Notes: generated by a model from the sequence alone, not told the origin. A stretch of DNA of 64,000 nt from Periplaneta americana (GCF_040183065.1 NC_091120.1:188050627-188114626); one strand, 5' to 3'. Shown: positions 32,342 through 43,245, counted from the stretch's first letter. Program-made: numbers and translations.

Positions 32342-32495
32342 TCATATATATTTTGATGTACCGTAGTACATATGATATTTCCATGCAGATATTCTGCGTC
32401 ATCATATGATGAAAGAGTGATGGAACGTCATATGATGACGCAGAATATCTGCATGGAAATATCATATGTACTACGGTACAACAAAATATATATGA
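32342..32495. repeat. 68-bp near-perfect hairpin
   Basis: Arms 32342-32409 and 32428-32495 are reverse complements with one mismatch, separated by 18 nt. It arises from the inverted 5' end of the SINE. The stem is far longer than an animal pre-miRNA hairpin. Confidence 0.95.
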
Positions 32496-32809
32496 TATGC
32501 GTAATAAATCACTTTGTGATTTAAGACGGCGCCCATACCTTCGGATCCCGGCCAACCAGTCACTCACTCGAGTGCACCTCAACACATGTATGGACTTCGG
32601 TCCTGCGTTCATAGACATCTATGACGTAGTGCAGAGGGCGGCCACTAGAGGGAACCCAAGAGATGGAGCTTAATCTGAGACGATTCTAACCGGCGTCGGG
32701 GTTGTATCCGGCGTGGCTTAGTGGATAAAGCATCAGCACGTAGAGCTGAAAACCCGGGTTCAAATCCCGGCGCCGGAGAGAATTTTCTCCGTTCCATCAC
32801 TCTTTCATT
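32345..32809 (+). mobile_element. tRNA-derived SINE (family e) with inverted 5' end
   Basis: Flanked by the 12-bp duplication CTATCTTGGTCA (32333-32344 and 32810-32821). The sense part (32428-32809) has a 5' body and a tRNA-like unit at about 32708-32780: 7-bp acceptor stem TCCGGCG/CGCCGGA, A-box-like TGGCTTAGTGG and B box GGTTCAAATCC; loop position 33 is C, not T. The 3' end is TCTCCGTTCCATCACTC. The 5' part (32345-32427) is an inverted copy of a SINE 3' end joined to a SINE 5' end. Confidence 0.85.
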
Positions 32810-33072
32810 CTATCTTGGTCAGCTAAACAATGAACTTCTTCGTAAGATACTGTTCTGTTTTGTCTTTTTGTCTCATATAAACATTTATAATGTTATTTAT
32901 TTCAATGATGTATGTTATTAAAAGTTACGAAATCTTTCCGCGCCGACCAAATGCTATTTCGAGAATGATGAGCGAGACTCGAAGCGCACGAGAATGACGA
33001 GACGAGACTCGAAAGACAAATGCAACGAACACAGCGAGCGAGAGCGGCAGTTAGTTTTGTTCATCTCTAGCT

Positions 33073-33355
33073 AGTGTTATTTTGATTTTTGTACACCCAC
33101 TTGTAGAATTTAGCTTCTGTATTCACCTGAAGGACAGAACTCCAGCTGCACAAAAAAGAACTTAACTTTCATTACTTGAACATCATCGAATTAATATGAC
33201 TATTACACTTTTACTACCCTTTGGTAACTTGTGATGCAGTTCAATGTTGATTCAGACTCCGATTCTTCCAAAAATTTCCTCATTTCCCGCTTATTTCACA
33301 AAGTGTAATTTTCTTGGTGTTAGACAAAAAAATAACTCAAGTATTGTGCTAATAA
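33073..33355. other. Unassigned sequence
   Basis: Right flank of hAT-2; nothing recognised. Confidence 0.4.
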
Positions 33356-33357
33356 CT

Positions 33358-33640
33358 GACTCCGTTGTTTGAGGGTCAGTATGCTGGCTTCCAGATCTGG
33401 AGTCCCAGGTTCGATTCCCGGGCTCGGCTCTGGGGGAATTTTCCTTGAAGATGAAATTTTCCCTGGGTGTCTAGAGTCTAGAAATTTGTGTGAATGTGTC
33501 AGGTTGTTAAAATTCACCAATCTGAAAATAAAATACAGGTGTATCAGCACTGTCGCAGGACAGAAGCCTAAACACAGGCTTCATCTGTTATTTATTTGGT
33601 GGTGTCAATAAAGACACATGCCATCACAAGTTCCAGGTCA
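33358..33640 (+). mobile_element. tRNA-derived SINE (family f)
   Basis: The head has TTTGAGGGTCAGTATGCTGG (A-box region) and GGTTCGATTCC (B box) near 33410. The body reads GAAATTTGTGTGAATGTGTC and ends in ACACAGGCTTCATCTG, then TAATAAAGAC-like sequence. No clear target duplication was found. ORFs on both strands are incidental. Confidence 0.7.
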
Positions 33641-33821
33641 CATGGTCCCTTGCCTTAACAAGAATTTTGCTTAGTATAACATGAGTACGTAAATGAAGTG
33701 TGACCATCTTCTCCATCAGACACGGAGACTGGTAAGCTGGATATGTAGGTAAACTTTCAGAGTCAATGATTTTTGCAGAAAAGTTAACATTACTTCATTT
33801 TTCACTGAATGCTATGTGTAA

Positions 33822-34205
33822 TTATGGTTTAATAAGTGGATTAGGGTGTGTTTGTAGTTTCTGAAGATAATTTTTACGTAAGTGCTGCACGTAGTCACTG
33901 AATAAAATGATTTTCAGGTCACTGTACAGTTGTGCAGTAATGTAAAAATCAGCACCTGTGATGGTTCTGCAAACAGCTCTTTGGATGGCATCGAGTTTCT
34001 TGATGTGGCGGGGATGGGTTTGAGCCCAAATTTCTGACGCGTAGGACATGTATGATCGTACAAGTGATGTGTACAGCAATAGTTTGGTTTTGAGGGTAAT
34101 GAAGCGTTTAAGTATTGGATATAATGCTAAGAATCTTTGCAAAGCTCTGTCTAGTACCAACTGTATATGTTGTCTGTATGTCAAACGACTGTCCAGTACT
34201 AAAAG
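33822..34205 (-). pseudogene. LINE ORF2 C-terminal fragment (Jockey-like)
   Basis: The minus-strand frame, open from ~34205, reads LTYRQHIQLVLDRALQRF, LYTSLVRSYMSYASEIW and KKLDAIQRAVCRTITGA, with a stop at 33822. These match the post-polymerase region of Jockey-group ORF2 proteins (AxxxWxxxxxxxxxxLQxxQNxxLRxxxGA pattern). The 5' part is missing. About 120 codons are uninterrupted. Confidence 0.8.
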
Positions 34206-34259
34206 TCGCGACGCTGTTATTCCCGGCGTGACTCCTCCTCTTTGCTTACGTCTTAGGAA

Positions 34260-34520
34260 GTCAAAGCTCTATAAAGTCTAGGTAGGTAGTATCGTTCGCC
34301 ATTTTTGTTCTTTCGTTGCCGAGCTACCAGACGAGGGATGTATTTGCCACACCGTTAAACATTATCATGTCGTAGCTCCTATGATAATAAATCAAACGCA
34401 CTGTAATTCAGCAAATAATTGAGCGGCAAATAACGTCCTCGTATGCTTTCTGCGAACGCCAACGAAAGAGCCAAAATGGCGGGCGATTATATTAAGTATT
34501 TATCGAGCCTTAAGAAATGA
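34260..34520. repeat. Fold-back repeat (possible DNA transposon fragment)
   Basis: CGCCATTTTTGTTCTTTCGTTG at ~34299 is inverted at ~34462 (CAACGAAAGAGCCAAAATGGCG), with a 140-base loop. Boundaries and target duplication are unclear. Confidence 0.5.
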
Positions 34521-34839
34521 ATCAGCGAATCACAAGACGCACACGTTTAAATGTAGCCGACCTGCAACACGATTGGCTGCCGGAAATTAGAGCGACGGGA
34601 TAGACCAAGATATCTGACTGTTGTTTTGAAGGCGATGTGTTGATTCTGAACAGAGAGCGGTTGCAATAATCATGAAAATCTCCTTGTAAAAACTACTGCT
34701 GTACTCTTTTCACCGTTAATTTTCAGTCGCCATCTTGTAGACCATTGGGTGAGTATCCTCACTCACATTCTTGACATGTAACACCATCTGTTTGCACCAC
34801 CAGAAACCATTGATAAATACTAGAAAGTTAACTATGAAT

Positions 34840-34873
34840 CAAGAGGAGTAGAAATATATTTCTACTCCTCTTG
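34840..34873. mobile_element. 34-bp perfect palindrome between 8-bp direct repeats
   Basis: CAAGAGGAGTAGAAATA is followed immediately by its exact reverse complement. It is flanked by CTATGAAT on both sides (34832-34839 and 34874-34881). It looks like a transposon reduced to its two terminal repeats, with an 8-bp hAT-type target duplication. Confidence 0.7.
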
Positions 34874-34881
34874 CTATGAAT

Positions 34882-35744
34882 TTCTGAAGAAAAAAAAATG
34901 TTCTGTTTCATTATTAGAAGCAATTACACCGATATTTCAAATTAAAATTACTTTAAAATCATTTAATGTAATAAATTACACACATTATGGAGAGGATTCC
35001 TGTAGTTCTCAGATTTCCGCCTTTCAATTTAAAGCTTTTATTTACTACAACCTTGTAGAATATAGTGTGCAATGTAAAATGCGAACAGAACACTATCATA
35101 TTACGTATCACGCAACATTGGCCAAGGCTAGCTAAAAAGTAAAGTTATTGGAATATAGGTATCATTAAAATGAACTATATAATTACATGCAATTTGTATT
35201 ACTTTTATTATGGAACTAAAAGAAATTTTTCCTCTACCACTAAATGGAGCATCCATAATAATATGTATAATTTACAGACTTCTCTGTCGAAAAGAACTCT
35301 GTTCAAGACATTATATTCAGTTATTTCCTCGTTTCCAAGACTACTTAGTAAATTATTGTGACGTTACGACCATGAGTCAGCACAATTTGCTAATTATATC
35401 TATCTGTACGCATGTTAGGCCTACTAGATTTGCAGTGGCTTCAGATATATGTTAAAATAAATGCAGTCTGACAGATATGAAATTTCTGAGGTGGAGGCAT
35501 TGATAAGACGAATTTATTTATCTCCATGGTATGATGATACAAAAAGATCCTGACTAGCCCGTAATTTTTAGATACCAGAAGGCATCATTAGGTAAACGTC
35601 CTAATGGCCCCAAAGTGCTATGTTTCTCTTTATTAGAAATTCAAGGCAGTTCACGTTTTCATTAACTTTTCGTGTTCTAAGTTCGAAACTATGGGTGCTA
35701 TTCATAGACATATCGCTAGCCCGCGCTACGAGCGTGCTAAACAG
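34882..35744. other. Unassigned AT-rich sequence
   Basis: Two overlapping ORFs at 35170-35455 match nothing I know. No exon-like composition. Confidence 0.4.
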
Positions 35745-36836
35745 GATTCGTATCATATCATATCATATCATATCATATCATATCATATCATATCATATAT
35801 ATCATATCATATCATATATCATATCGTATCATATCATATCATATCGTATCATATCATATATCATATCGTATCGTATCATATATCATATCGTATCGTATCG
35901 TATCGTATCGTATCGTATCATATCATATCATATCATATCATATCATGTATCATATATCATATCATCATATATCATATTATATATCATATCATATCATATA
36001 TCATATCGTATCGTATCGTATCGTATCGTATCGTATCGTATCGTATCGTATCATATATCATATCATATTATATATCATATCATATCATATCATATATCGT
36101 ATATCATATATCATATCATATATCATACATATCATATCGTATCATATCATATATCATATATCATATCATATCATATATCATATCATATCATATCATATCA
36201 TATCATATCATATATCATATCATATCATATATCATATTATATATCATATCATATATCATATTATATATCATATCATATATCATATTATATATCATATCAT
36301 ATCATATCATATCGTATCATATCATATATCATATCATTTCGTATCATATCATATCATATATCGTATCGTATCACATCATATATCATATCATATATCATAT
36401 ATCATATTATATATCATATCATATCGTATCATATCATATATCATATCATTTCATATCATATCATATATCGTATCGTATCGTATCACATCATATATCGTAT
36501 ATCATATATCATATCATATATCATATCATATCATATATCATATATATCATATATTATATATCGTATCGTATCATATCATATATCATATATCATATCATAT
36601 ATCATATATATCATATATCATATATCATATCATATATCATATATCATATCATATATCATATCATTTCATATATCATATCATATATCATATCATTTCATAT
36701 ATCATATATCATATCATATGTCATATCATATATCATATCATATATCATATCATATATCATATATCATATCATATCATATATCATATATCATATATCATAT
36801 CATATATCATATCATATATCATATCATATCATATCG
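35745..36836. repeat. TATCA/TATCG pentamer-based satellite tract
   Basis: 1.09 kb of ATATC-type pentamers with blocks of GTATC and frequent two-base phase slips (ATATATC). All forward frames stay open (302-408 codons of His/Ile/Ser/Tyr), so these ORFs are artefacts. Confidence 0.97.
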
Positions 36837-37024
36837 CTGACACTGGTTTATGAATACGACAAAGTTAGTTCGCTGATCATCCACCGAAAGCCCGCGCTAA
36901 GAATGTCTGGAAACTAAAGAAGGAATGGTTAAGGAGTTTCTATCGAAAATTCCGGTCAATATACGCAGTAGATAAGCAAATAAAGTATTAGGCAACCTTG
37001 GTTCTAGCATTAATGTTAAATAAA

Positions 37025-37385
37025 GTGCATAAGATTTGCTGATGATATGGCTTTATAAAAGAAGAGACGATACTAAGGGATGTGCTACTGGAACTAAACG
37101 ACAGTTGTGAGCGGTATGGGATGAAGATAAATGCAAACAAGACGAAGATCATGGTTATCGGAAGAAAAATTAAGAAGGTAAACGTGCGACTTGGAAACAA
37201 TGCAGTAGAACAAGTGGACGGTTTCAAATACTTGGGGTGTACTATAAGCAGTAACATGAGCTGCTGCCGGTAAGTGAAAAGGAGGTTAGCAATGGCCAAG
37301 GAAGCTTTTAATAAAAAAAAGGAGCATCTTCTGCGGACCTCTGCAGAAAGAAGTAAGAAAGAGACTGTATAGAGTGTGGCATTGT
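37025..37385 (+). pseudogene. LINE reverse-transcriptase fragment
   Basis: Contains the polymerase box RFADDMAL (reached in a frame shifted relative to the next part). It continues LLELNDSCERYGMKINANKT, KIMVIGRK, VDGFKYLGCTISSNM and, after a stop, VKRRLAMAKEAFNKKK. This is the palm-to-thumb region of a LINE (RTE or related group, recall). Both ends are cut and at least two frame breaks are present. Confidence 0.75.
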
Positions 37386-37439
37386 TGAAAAAATAATATC
37401 GCTACTGAGTTTTTCGATATCTCGGGCATATAAATAAAC

Positions 37440-38488
37440 AGTATTTATTTATTTATTTGTTTATTTATTTATTTATTTATTTAATCTGATAGATATAAGG
37501 TCATCAGGCCTTCTCTTCCCCTCTACCAGGGGATTACAACTACAATATTAAAAATACAATTACAATTATAATTACAATTAATATTAAATTTACAGATACA
37601 ATAAAAATCAAAGTACTAAAAATTAACTGATTAATAAAAGCTAGACGTTTATTGTAAAAGTTAAGAAGAGAGAAGCATTTCTTTTATTAAGTACAAATTA
37701 AACCTACTCTATGCAGTAAGAAAATGCTTAATAAGCTTGCTTTTGAACACTACTAAATTCCGACAGTCTCTGATGTCACTGGGTAGGGTATTCCACAAGC
37801 GCGAGAGCGAGATTGTGTATGATGATGAATACGATGATGTCTTATGTGTTGGTATGGCTAGTGTGCGGCTATTTTGCGAGCGTGTGAAGAGATTATGATA
37901 TGATGACAGGTAACTGAAACGGGAGGCAAGGTAGGTAGGTGTAGACGTTTGTAGGACTTGGAAAAGGAGAACAAGGGAATGAAAATTTCTACGTTCGTTA
38001 GGCCGTAGAGTTAGAGTTTGGAAGGATGGGGTAATGTGGTCAGCGCGACGAACATCGCAGACGAAGCGAACACAAGAATTATGAACACATTGTAATTTTT
38101 GCGACTGGTTGACATTGAGGTCAGTCAGTAGAAAATCACAATAATCGAAGTGGGGCATTACTAGTGTTTCCACTAGTATTTTCTTGAGTGATAGCGGAAG
38201 GAATTTTCGAATGCTGTTTAAGGAATGTAGTATGGAAAGCACTTTTTTGGTAATATGGGTTACTTGGTTATTCCAGTTTAAATACGTATCAAAGTAAACT
38301 CCAAGGTTTTTAACACAGGAAGCAAAAGGGATTATTGTGTCGTTTAATTTGACTGGAAGAGCAGGAGTAATATTGCATAATAGACGTCGATGTCCCACTA
38401 GGATTGCCTGTGGTTTTCTTGCATTGAGAGTCAAACCAAACTTTCTGGCCCCTGCAGATATAGATTCAAGGTCCTCGTTAAGATTTTA
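37440..38488 (-). mobile_element. CR1/Jockey-like LINE copy iv (empty-site reference copy)
   Basis: Minus strand: ORF2 C-terminus (38434-37709), 3' UTR, then an (AAAT)n tail at ~37441-37483. It is uninterrupted, so it supplies the pre-insertion sequence for both nested insertions in copy ii and the unexpanded 3' UTR for copy i. Confidence 0.88.
37709..38434 (-). pseudogene. LINE ORF2 C-terminal coding fragment (copy iv)
   Basis: 241 uninterrupted codons from TLNARKPQAILVGHRRLL through SCVKNLGVYFDTYLNWNNQV, TLVMPHFDYCDFLLTDLNV and LQCVHNSCVRFVCDVRRADH to a C-terminal TPSDIRDCRN-type motif (LPSDIRDCRNLVVFKSKL). It begins downstream of the RT active site, so it is a non-functional truncated copy. 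It is the best-preserved member of this family's C-terminus in the window. Confidence 0.87.
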
Positions 38489-38782
38489 GTGTGCCAAAGT
38501 TTGAAAAGCGCTACTCTAGAACAGCGGTAGCGAAAATGCTATCGTGCGCCGAGCCACTGTGTAAGCTGCAACGTGCATAGCACCTATGGGGGGGGGAGGC
38601 GGACACCCGAAGGGGAATTGAAGCAACTGTCTGAGATTAACGGTTTTTCATTTTCCTTACGTCAGGCACTTAAATAAAATTATATACAGTACAAGGTTAC
38701 AAACTAATGTTTAGTACGTCTAATGAAGAAAGAAATGAACAAAAAAACATAGGACACATTATCACAACCTAAAATTAATTGT

Positions 38783-38995
38783 CTTCAGAATGTCTCTGCG
38801 CCAGAGTTTCAAAATCAGGAATTATGTCACTTACTGCCAGTCGTAGTTGATCACGAAGGTATTTGTCTGTCAGTCGTGATCTAAATTTGATTTTTACTAT
38901 TTTCATTGTTGAAAATAATTTTTCACAAACGTAAGTTATAGCGAATATGGCTTCAACAGAGCAAGCGAAAGAACGAACTTCAAATATTTATTTTT
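38783..38995 (-). pseudogene. hAT transposase C-terminal (dimerisation) remnant
   Basis: The minus-strand frame reads FACSVEAIFAITYVCEKLFS, then TMKIVKIKFRSRLTDKYL and LRLAVSDIIPDFETLAQ, to a stop at ~38783. This is the hAT C-terminal domain (consensus YxCExxFSxMKxxKSxxRSRLTDxxL) seen in GTF2IRD2/SCAND3-like transposases. The upstream RNase H-fold catalytic part is missing. Confidence 0.8.
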
Positions 38996-39422
38996 TGCCA
39001 AAGATTTGAAAAGTTCAACATTTGTCAAGTCCTTACATCTAGCTTTCATTTAACATCACATTGTAAATATGTGAATTTAAATTGAAGATCTAACCGCATT
39101 ATTCGTACATGTGCTGAAAAAGGATCGACGTACAGCGATGATGATGATGATGATGATAATAATAATAACACTAAACCTTTTAATGTTTCATCAGTAACAT
39201 GTAGCAACTTATAATGCCGTTTTATGTTATACAACCGATTTCCTAGTAATACTTGTGAATAAATTATACATTTGATATTCTCATCATATTGTCAGCAAAA
39301 AATGCATCCTCCCATCCTACTTGAAACTTTCGTTTTTATAGAGGTACATGGTTTCGAAAGAGACATTGCGACGATACGCCACTCGCAGGTCAGAGACAAA
39401 TACAAATGGAACGGAGTTTGAC

Positions 39423-40762
39423 CACAGTCTACTATATACTGTCGCGAAGCTTGAGGTGTTTTTTTGCAAATCTCGTGATAAAGCGCTCCAAGCGGTTAGC
39501 AACTAAAAACAATAGACTGTCCATGGTCGACTTTGGACTGTGTCGTATTTCTATGGAGTGCTAGCTCCTTGCGTATTTCACATTGATGCTTGTGAAATGT
39601 TCGTTATTGGTTGTAATGAAAATGTTAATGGCTAAAATATAATAATTGGAATAATAATAATATGGGACAAGGAGGAGACGTTTGTAGTGCTATAAATTGT
39701 AGCAACAGTAAGAGAAAGAGGCCAGAGTTATCCTTTTTCCGATTTCCGAAAGATTCAGAAAGGTTCCTGGGTTTCCACAAGAATGCTGTGCAGAAACAAA
39801 ACTGTTAATTTGAAGTTCTTTGTGACTGTTAGAATACATTATATCCTTAAATTTCACAATGAAATGTTTCAGTCTAACCGAAAGGACATTAGATATCGGT
39901 CAAAGTTCTGTCACTTAGGCTGCTAAATTTCCAGAGAAATAAAGGTTAGGTCTACTTTTTTTTTTCAGAGGATATATTTTTAATTGTAGCTATTAATTTT
40001 GTTATTATTTTTATGTGTTACTTTACTAAAGACGTAGAAAAATTAAGTTTGTTTTAATGAACTTTACTGATCACGTTTTATTTTCAATTCTGGTGGGATT
40101 ATTATTGCTTAGGCCAACTTTTTTCTTCAAAGGATATGTTTTTAATTATAGCTGTTAATTTTGTTGTTATTATTATTTATTGCTTTAACTAGAGACGTAG
40201 AAAAAGTCTGTTACAATAAAATGTATTGATCACGTTTTATTTCCAATTCTGGTGTGATTATTATTGCTTAACCTCATCCCACTTTGTTAACTACGTAAGC
40301 CTACACTACAAGTACCGGTACACGTAAGTTACTCCATTAATTCATATTTCCATTATTATTGTTGTAAAGAGAAATGCAAATTAATATTTATTGGTTTCAA
40401 TTCATAGTTAATTATCGCTATAATCTTGAATGAGTGAAGCTATTATAGTAAATTTCAGTTCGTTTTGCACAAACAAAAATTATATTAACTTATTTCTTGC
40501 AGGTATCTTCGAGTTTATGGTGGAATTTAATATACTTTATTAAAATAATAAATTAACTTTATGCATTTAATATTTCAATAATGGAAGGAAGGTGTTAATT
40601 TTTCCAAAAGAACACGACAACGAAAGTGTAACATATTTTGTCGGCTGCTAGGAGAGAGATCTGCGATGATGAGGCGATAGTAGCGATCCTAGTGGTGGGC
40701 AACTACCCCTGTTTGCATTTTTACTACATATTGAGCTTCGCGACTGTATATAGTAGACTGTG
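39423..40762 (+). mobile_element. P-type (THAP) DNA transposon, internally degenerate
   Basis: Termini CACAGTCTACTATATACTGT and the inverse GTATATAGTAGACTGTG, with the inverted match continuing to GTCGCGAAGCT (about 30 bp). GTTTGAC flanks both sides (39416-39422 and 40763-40769); P elements make 8-bp duplications, so one base may have diverged. It encodes a THAP-type N-terminus (next entry) but no recognisable catalytic domain. A 210-bp derivative lies at 13235-13450. Confidence 0.75.
39662..39808 (+). pseudogene. THAP zinc-finger N-terminal fragment (P-element-type transposase)
   Basis: 48 codons from ATG at 39662 to TAA at 39806-39808. It begins with a Cys8-x4-Cys13 pair in CSAINCSNSKRKRPELSFF, followed by the FRFPKDSER motif, which is diagnostic of the THAP DNA-binding domain. 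The frame ends before the second zinc pair (Cys-x2-His), so the domain is incomplete; an exon junction or a frameshift could explain this. THAP domains recognise the ends of P-type transposons, which fits its place inside a TIR-bounded element. Confidence 0.78.
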
Positions 40763-40872
40763 GTTTGACTCCAGTGAGTGAGAGTGTGGGGGTTGTAGGT
40801 AGGAAGCAATGGAAATGCACTGCGAGCCACAATGTGCTCGTGAGTCGCATTTTCGCCGCGGCTGCTCTAGAA

Positions 40873-41540
40873 TAATAATCAGTCGTTTTTGCTTGCTGAT
40901 AGTTACTAGAAAGGACCTGTGTATGGAGAGGAGAGAAGGTAATTGGACGTACTACCTCGCGGGGGGGCAAGACTCAGGCGACCTCTAACGTTAATAGTAA
41001 CGTTGCAGTCAGTCACAAAGCGGCGAACGTCTCACAACAGACGGTGAGTACGCTGTAAAGTGGGCCAGGCAGGCACACTACCATGACGTAGATTTATTGT
41101 ACGTACATAGGAATTAGTTGGCGACTTTGTATGAAGATGCGGTTGGAAAGACGGTGTTATGCAGGCAATGCGTTTAATACGATCCATATGAGATATGTCT
41201 ACTTGAAGTTGTTTTTATTTATTTAAACAGCGACAAGAAATTATGGTTTTTCTGAGGGCTCAGATTGGGTATTTTGCTTTAGGAGGCTCTACTAGTGAAA
41301 GAAAATATACACAAAGTCTCAGAGGCGTAATTCAGCGGGGGCGGGACCTCTGAGTTTAAAATTAAATGAAACATGTAATTGTTTAGGATTACTAAAGAAA
41401 AATGTGAATAACTGTGCCTTTAATAACAAAATATTCCACTTTCATAATTATACGAGAAATAGAAGTCGAGTTAGCTAATGACTTTGTTGAGATGAAACCA
41501 GGCTTTAGGAATACCGATACTCTTTGACACATTGCAAGTT
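40873..41540. other. Unassigned sequence with a GC-rich, donor-like island
   Basis: Bases ~40920-41080 are richer in G+C and CpG than the surroundings and contain ACGGTGAGTAC, a good match to a splice donor, at ~41041-41051. No coding frame is recognisable. It could be a host 5' exon or an element fragment. Confidence 0.25.
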
Positions 41541-42198
41541 AATTTATTTATTTATTTAATTATTCATTCATTTATTTATTTATCTACTTATTTATTTACT
41601 CATGTATTTATTTATTCATTTAATTATTTACTTATTTAATTATTTATTCATTTACTAATCATTTATTCATTTATTTATTCATTTATTTATTATTTATTTA
41701 TTTATTCATTTATGTATTTGTTTCCTTATTTACTTATTGATTCATCCATTTATTCATTTATTCATTTATTTATTTATTTATTTATTCGTCTATTTATTTA
41801 TTTATTTATTCATTCATTTGTTTACTTATTTATTTAATTATTTATTCATTTACTAATCATTTATTCATTTATTTAATTATTTATTCATTTATTTATTATT
41901 TATTTATTTATTCATTTATGTATTTGTTTCCTTATTTACTTATTGATTCATCCATTTATTCATTTATTTATTTATTTATTTATTTAATCGTCTATTTATT
42001 TATTTATTCATTCAATTGTTTACTTATTTATTTAATTATTTATTCATTTACTTATTCATTTTTTCATTTATTAATTTATTCATTCATTTATTCAATTATT
42101 TATTTCATTATTTATTCATTTACTTATTCATTTATTTAATTATTTATTCATTTATTTATTCATTTACTTATTTATTTATTTTTTATTTATGTATCCAT

Positions 42199-42229
<31 letters not shown>

Positions 42230-42792
42230 TTCGTTCATTAGTTCATTTATTTACTTAAGTATTTTTTATGCATTTATTTATGTATTTATGTATTTATTCA
42301 TGTATTTATGTATTTATTTGTGTATTTATTTAATTATTTATGTATTTGTTTATTTATTTATTCATTCATTTATGTATTTGTTTATTTGTTTATTTGTCCA
42401 TTTATTTATTCATTTATTTATGTATTTATTCATTTACGTATTTACTTATTTACTTATTTATTTATTATTCATTTATTTATTTATTTATTTATTTACGTAT
42501 TTACTTATTTATTTATTATTCATTTATTCATTTATTTATTTAGTTATTTATTCATTTATTTATTTATTTACTTATTTACTTATTTATTTATTTATTTATT
42601 TTTTATTTATTTATTTATTGTTTATTTATTTATTTATGTATTTATTTATTTATGTATTTATTTATTTATGTATTTATTTATGTATTTATATATTTATTTA
42701 TGTATTTATATATTTATTTATTTATGTATTTATGTATTTATTTATTTATGTATTTATGTATTTATTTATTTATTATTTATTTATTTATTTAG
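41541..42792. repeat. Imperfect TTTA/TTCA/TGTA tetramer tract
   Basis: 1.25 kb of ATTT-type tetramers with internal near-duplicate segments (e.g. ~41637-41750 and ~41836-41960). Several 60-203 codon ORFs across it are artefacts. Confidence 0.96.
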
Positions 42793-42799
42793 TTTGCTA

Positions 42800-43245
42800 A
42801 TAATTGTAACATAAAATATAATATAAACAGAAAAAATTTAGCTCGCCCTTGAAAGAAAAGTACAATTTTATTTGTTAATTAAAATTTAAATTTCTGTACC
42901 AATAAAATTGAAGAGTGTTATCCCAAAACTTGTTGCATCCATGTGGCCATTTCTGCGATTTGTACATATTGTATATGATTATTCTGAGGCCTCTGTAATT
43001 ATCAAAGCTCGGAACTTGGTAACTTGTGTGTCGTTGCATGAGCAAGGTTACAGGTACAACGTACACAAAGCTGACGTAGTAAGAAAGTTGTCACTTCGAA
43101 TGACAGAAAGACGGAAAAGGAAACTCTGTCATGTCGATGCCAATGGCATTCAGAGAATTACAGGTAAACGGTCTGTTCGAGGAATGAGAGAATACGTGTT
43201 ATTCCATTGGGTATTATAGACGTTTGAAAATACATTTATTTAAAT
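42800..43245. other. Unassigned sequence with a 103-codon ORF
   Basis: An ORF at 42908-43219 (+) matches no family I know. It lies just upstream of a hAT remnant and could be part of that element. Confidence 0.3.

Larger units (their letters stand above)
31850..32860 (-). pseudogene. R2-like LINE ORF C-terminal fragment, split by a SINE
   Basis: On the minus strand the frame comes in from ~32860 (EEVHCLADQD), is interrupted by the SINE at 32345-32809, and continues SVRRIDIIALNRKKS, DHTIRFEQSKAQPMD. After a 2-base deletion near 32205 it reads YESTIPYFRNKYNVHSIT, LLLGSRGTAPNFFV and IKYSVATLKNHLYG to a stop at ~31987. The pattern is like the C-terminal endonuclease region of site-specific (R2-type) LINEs (recall). 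Bases 31850-31985 look like its 3' UTR. The 210-codon ORF that appears at 31986-32618 fuses this to antisense SINE and is chimeric. Confidence 0.65.
29800..33069. mobile_element. hAT-2 element shell, filled with other insertions
   Basis: The left end TAGAGATGAACAACG and right end TTTTGTTCATCTCTA are inverted. The flanking 8-mers are GCTAGTAT and GCTAGTGT (one mismatch), as expected for an aged hAT duplication. No hAT coding remains. The interior holds a SINE (~29944-30172), a Tc1 element (30278-31595), an R2-like LINE fragment and a SINE (32345-32809). Confidence 0.72.
38522..40864 (-). mobile_element. hAT-3 element, split by a P/THAP element
   Basis: Ends CAGCGGTAGCGAAAATGC and, inverted, CAGCCGCGGCGAAAATGC; perfect 8-bp duplication CTCTAGAA (38514-38521 and 40865-40872). 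Sub-terminal CGAGCCACTGTG and CACATTGTGGCTCGC blocks are also inverted. It carries only the end of a transposase gene. Bases 39423-40762 are a later insertion. Confidence 0.88.

Noticed and set aside
32342-32495. pre-miRNA gene
   Set aside because: A 68-bp nearly perfect stem is too long and too perfect for a conserved animal pre-miRNA, and a SINE 5' inversion explains it fully.
31986-32618. Single 210-codon minus-strand gene
   Set aside because: It fuses R2-like LINE coding sequence to antisense SINE across the target duplication at 32333-32344, so it is chimeric.
32708-32780. tRNA gene with complete cloverleaf
   Set aside because: The acceptor stem is perfect, but loop position 33 is C and the unit sits inside a SINE with body, 3' end and target duplication.
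35620-36917. 408-codon Ser/Tyr/His/Ile protein
   Set aside because: Pure translation of the TATCA/TATCG tract; open in all three forward frames.
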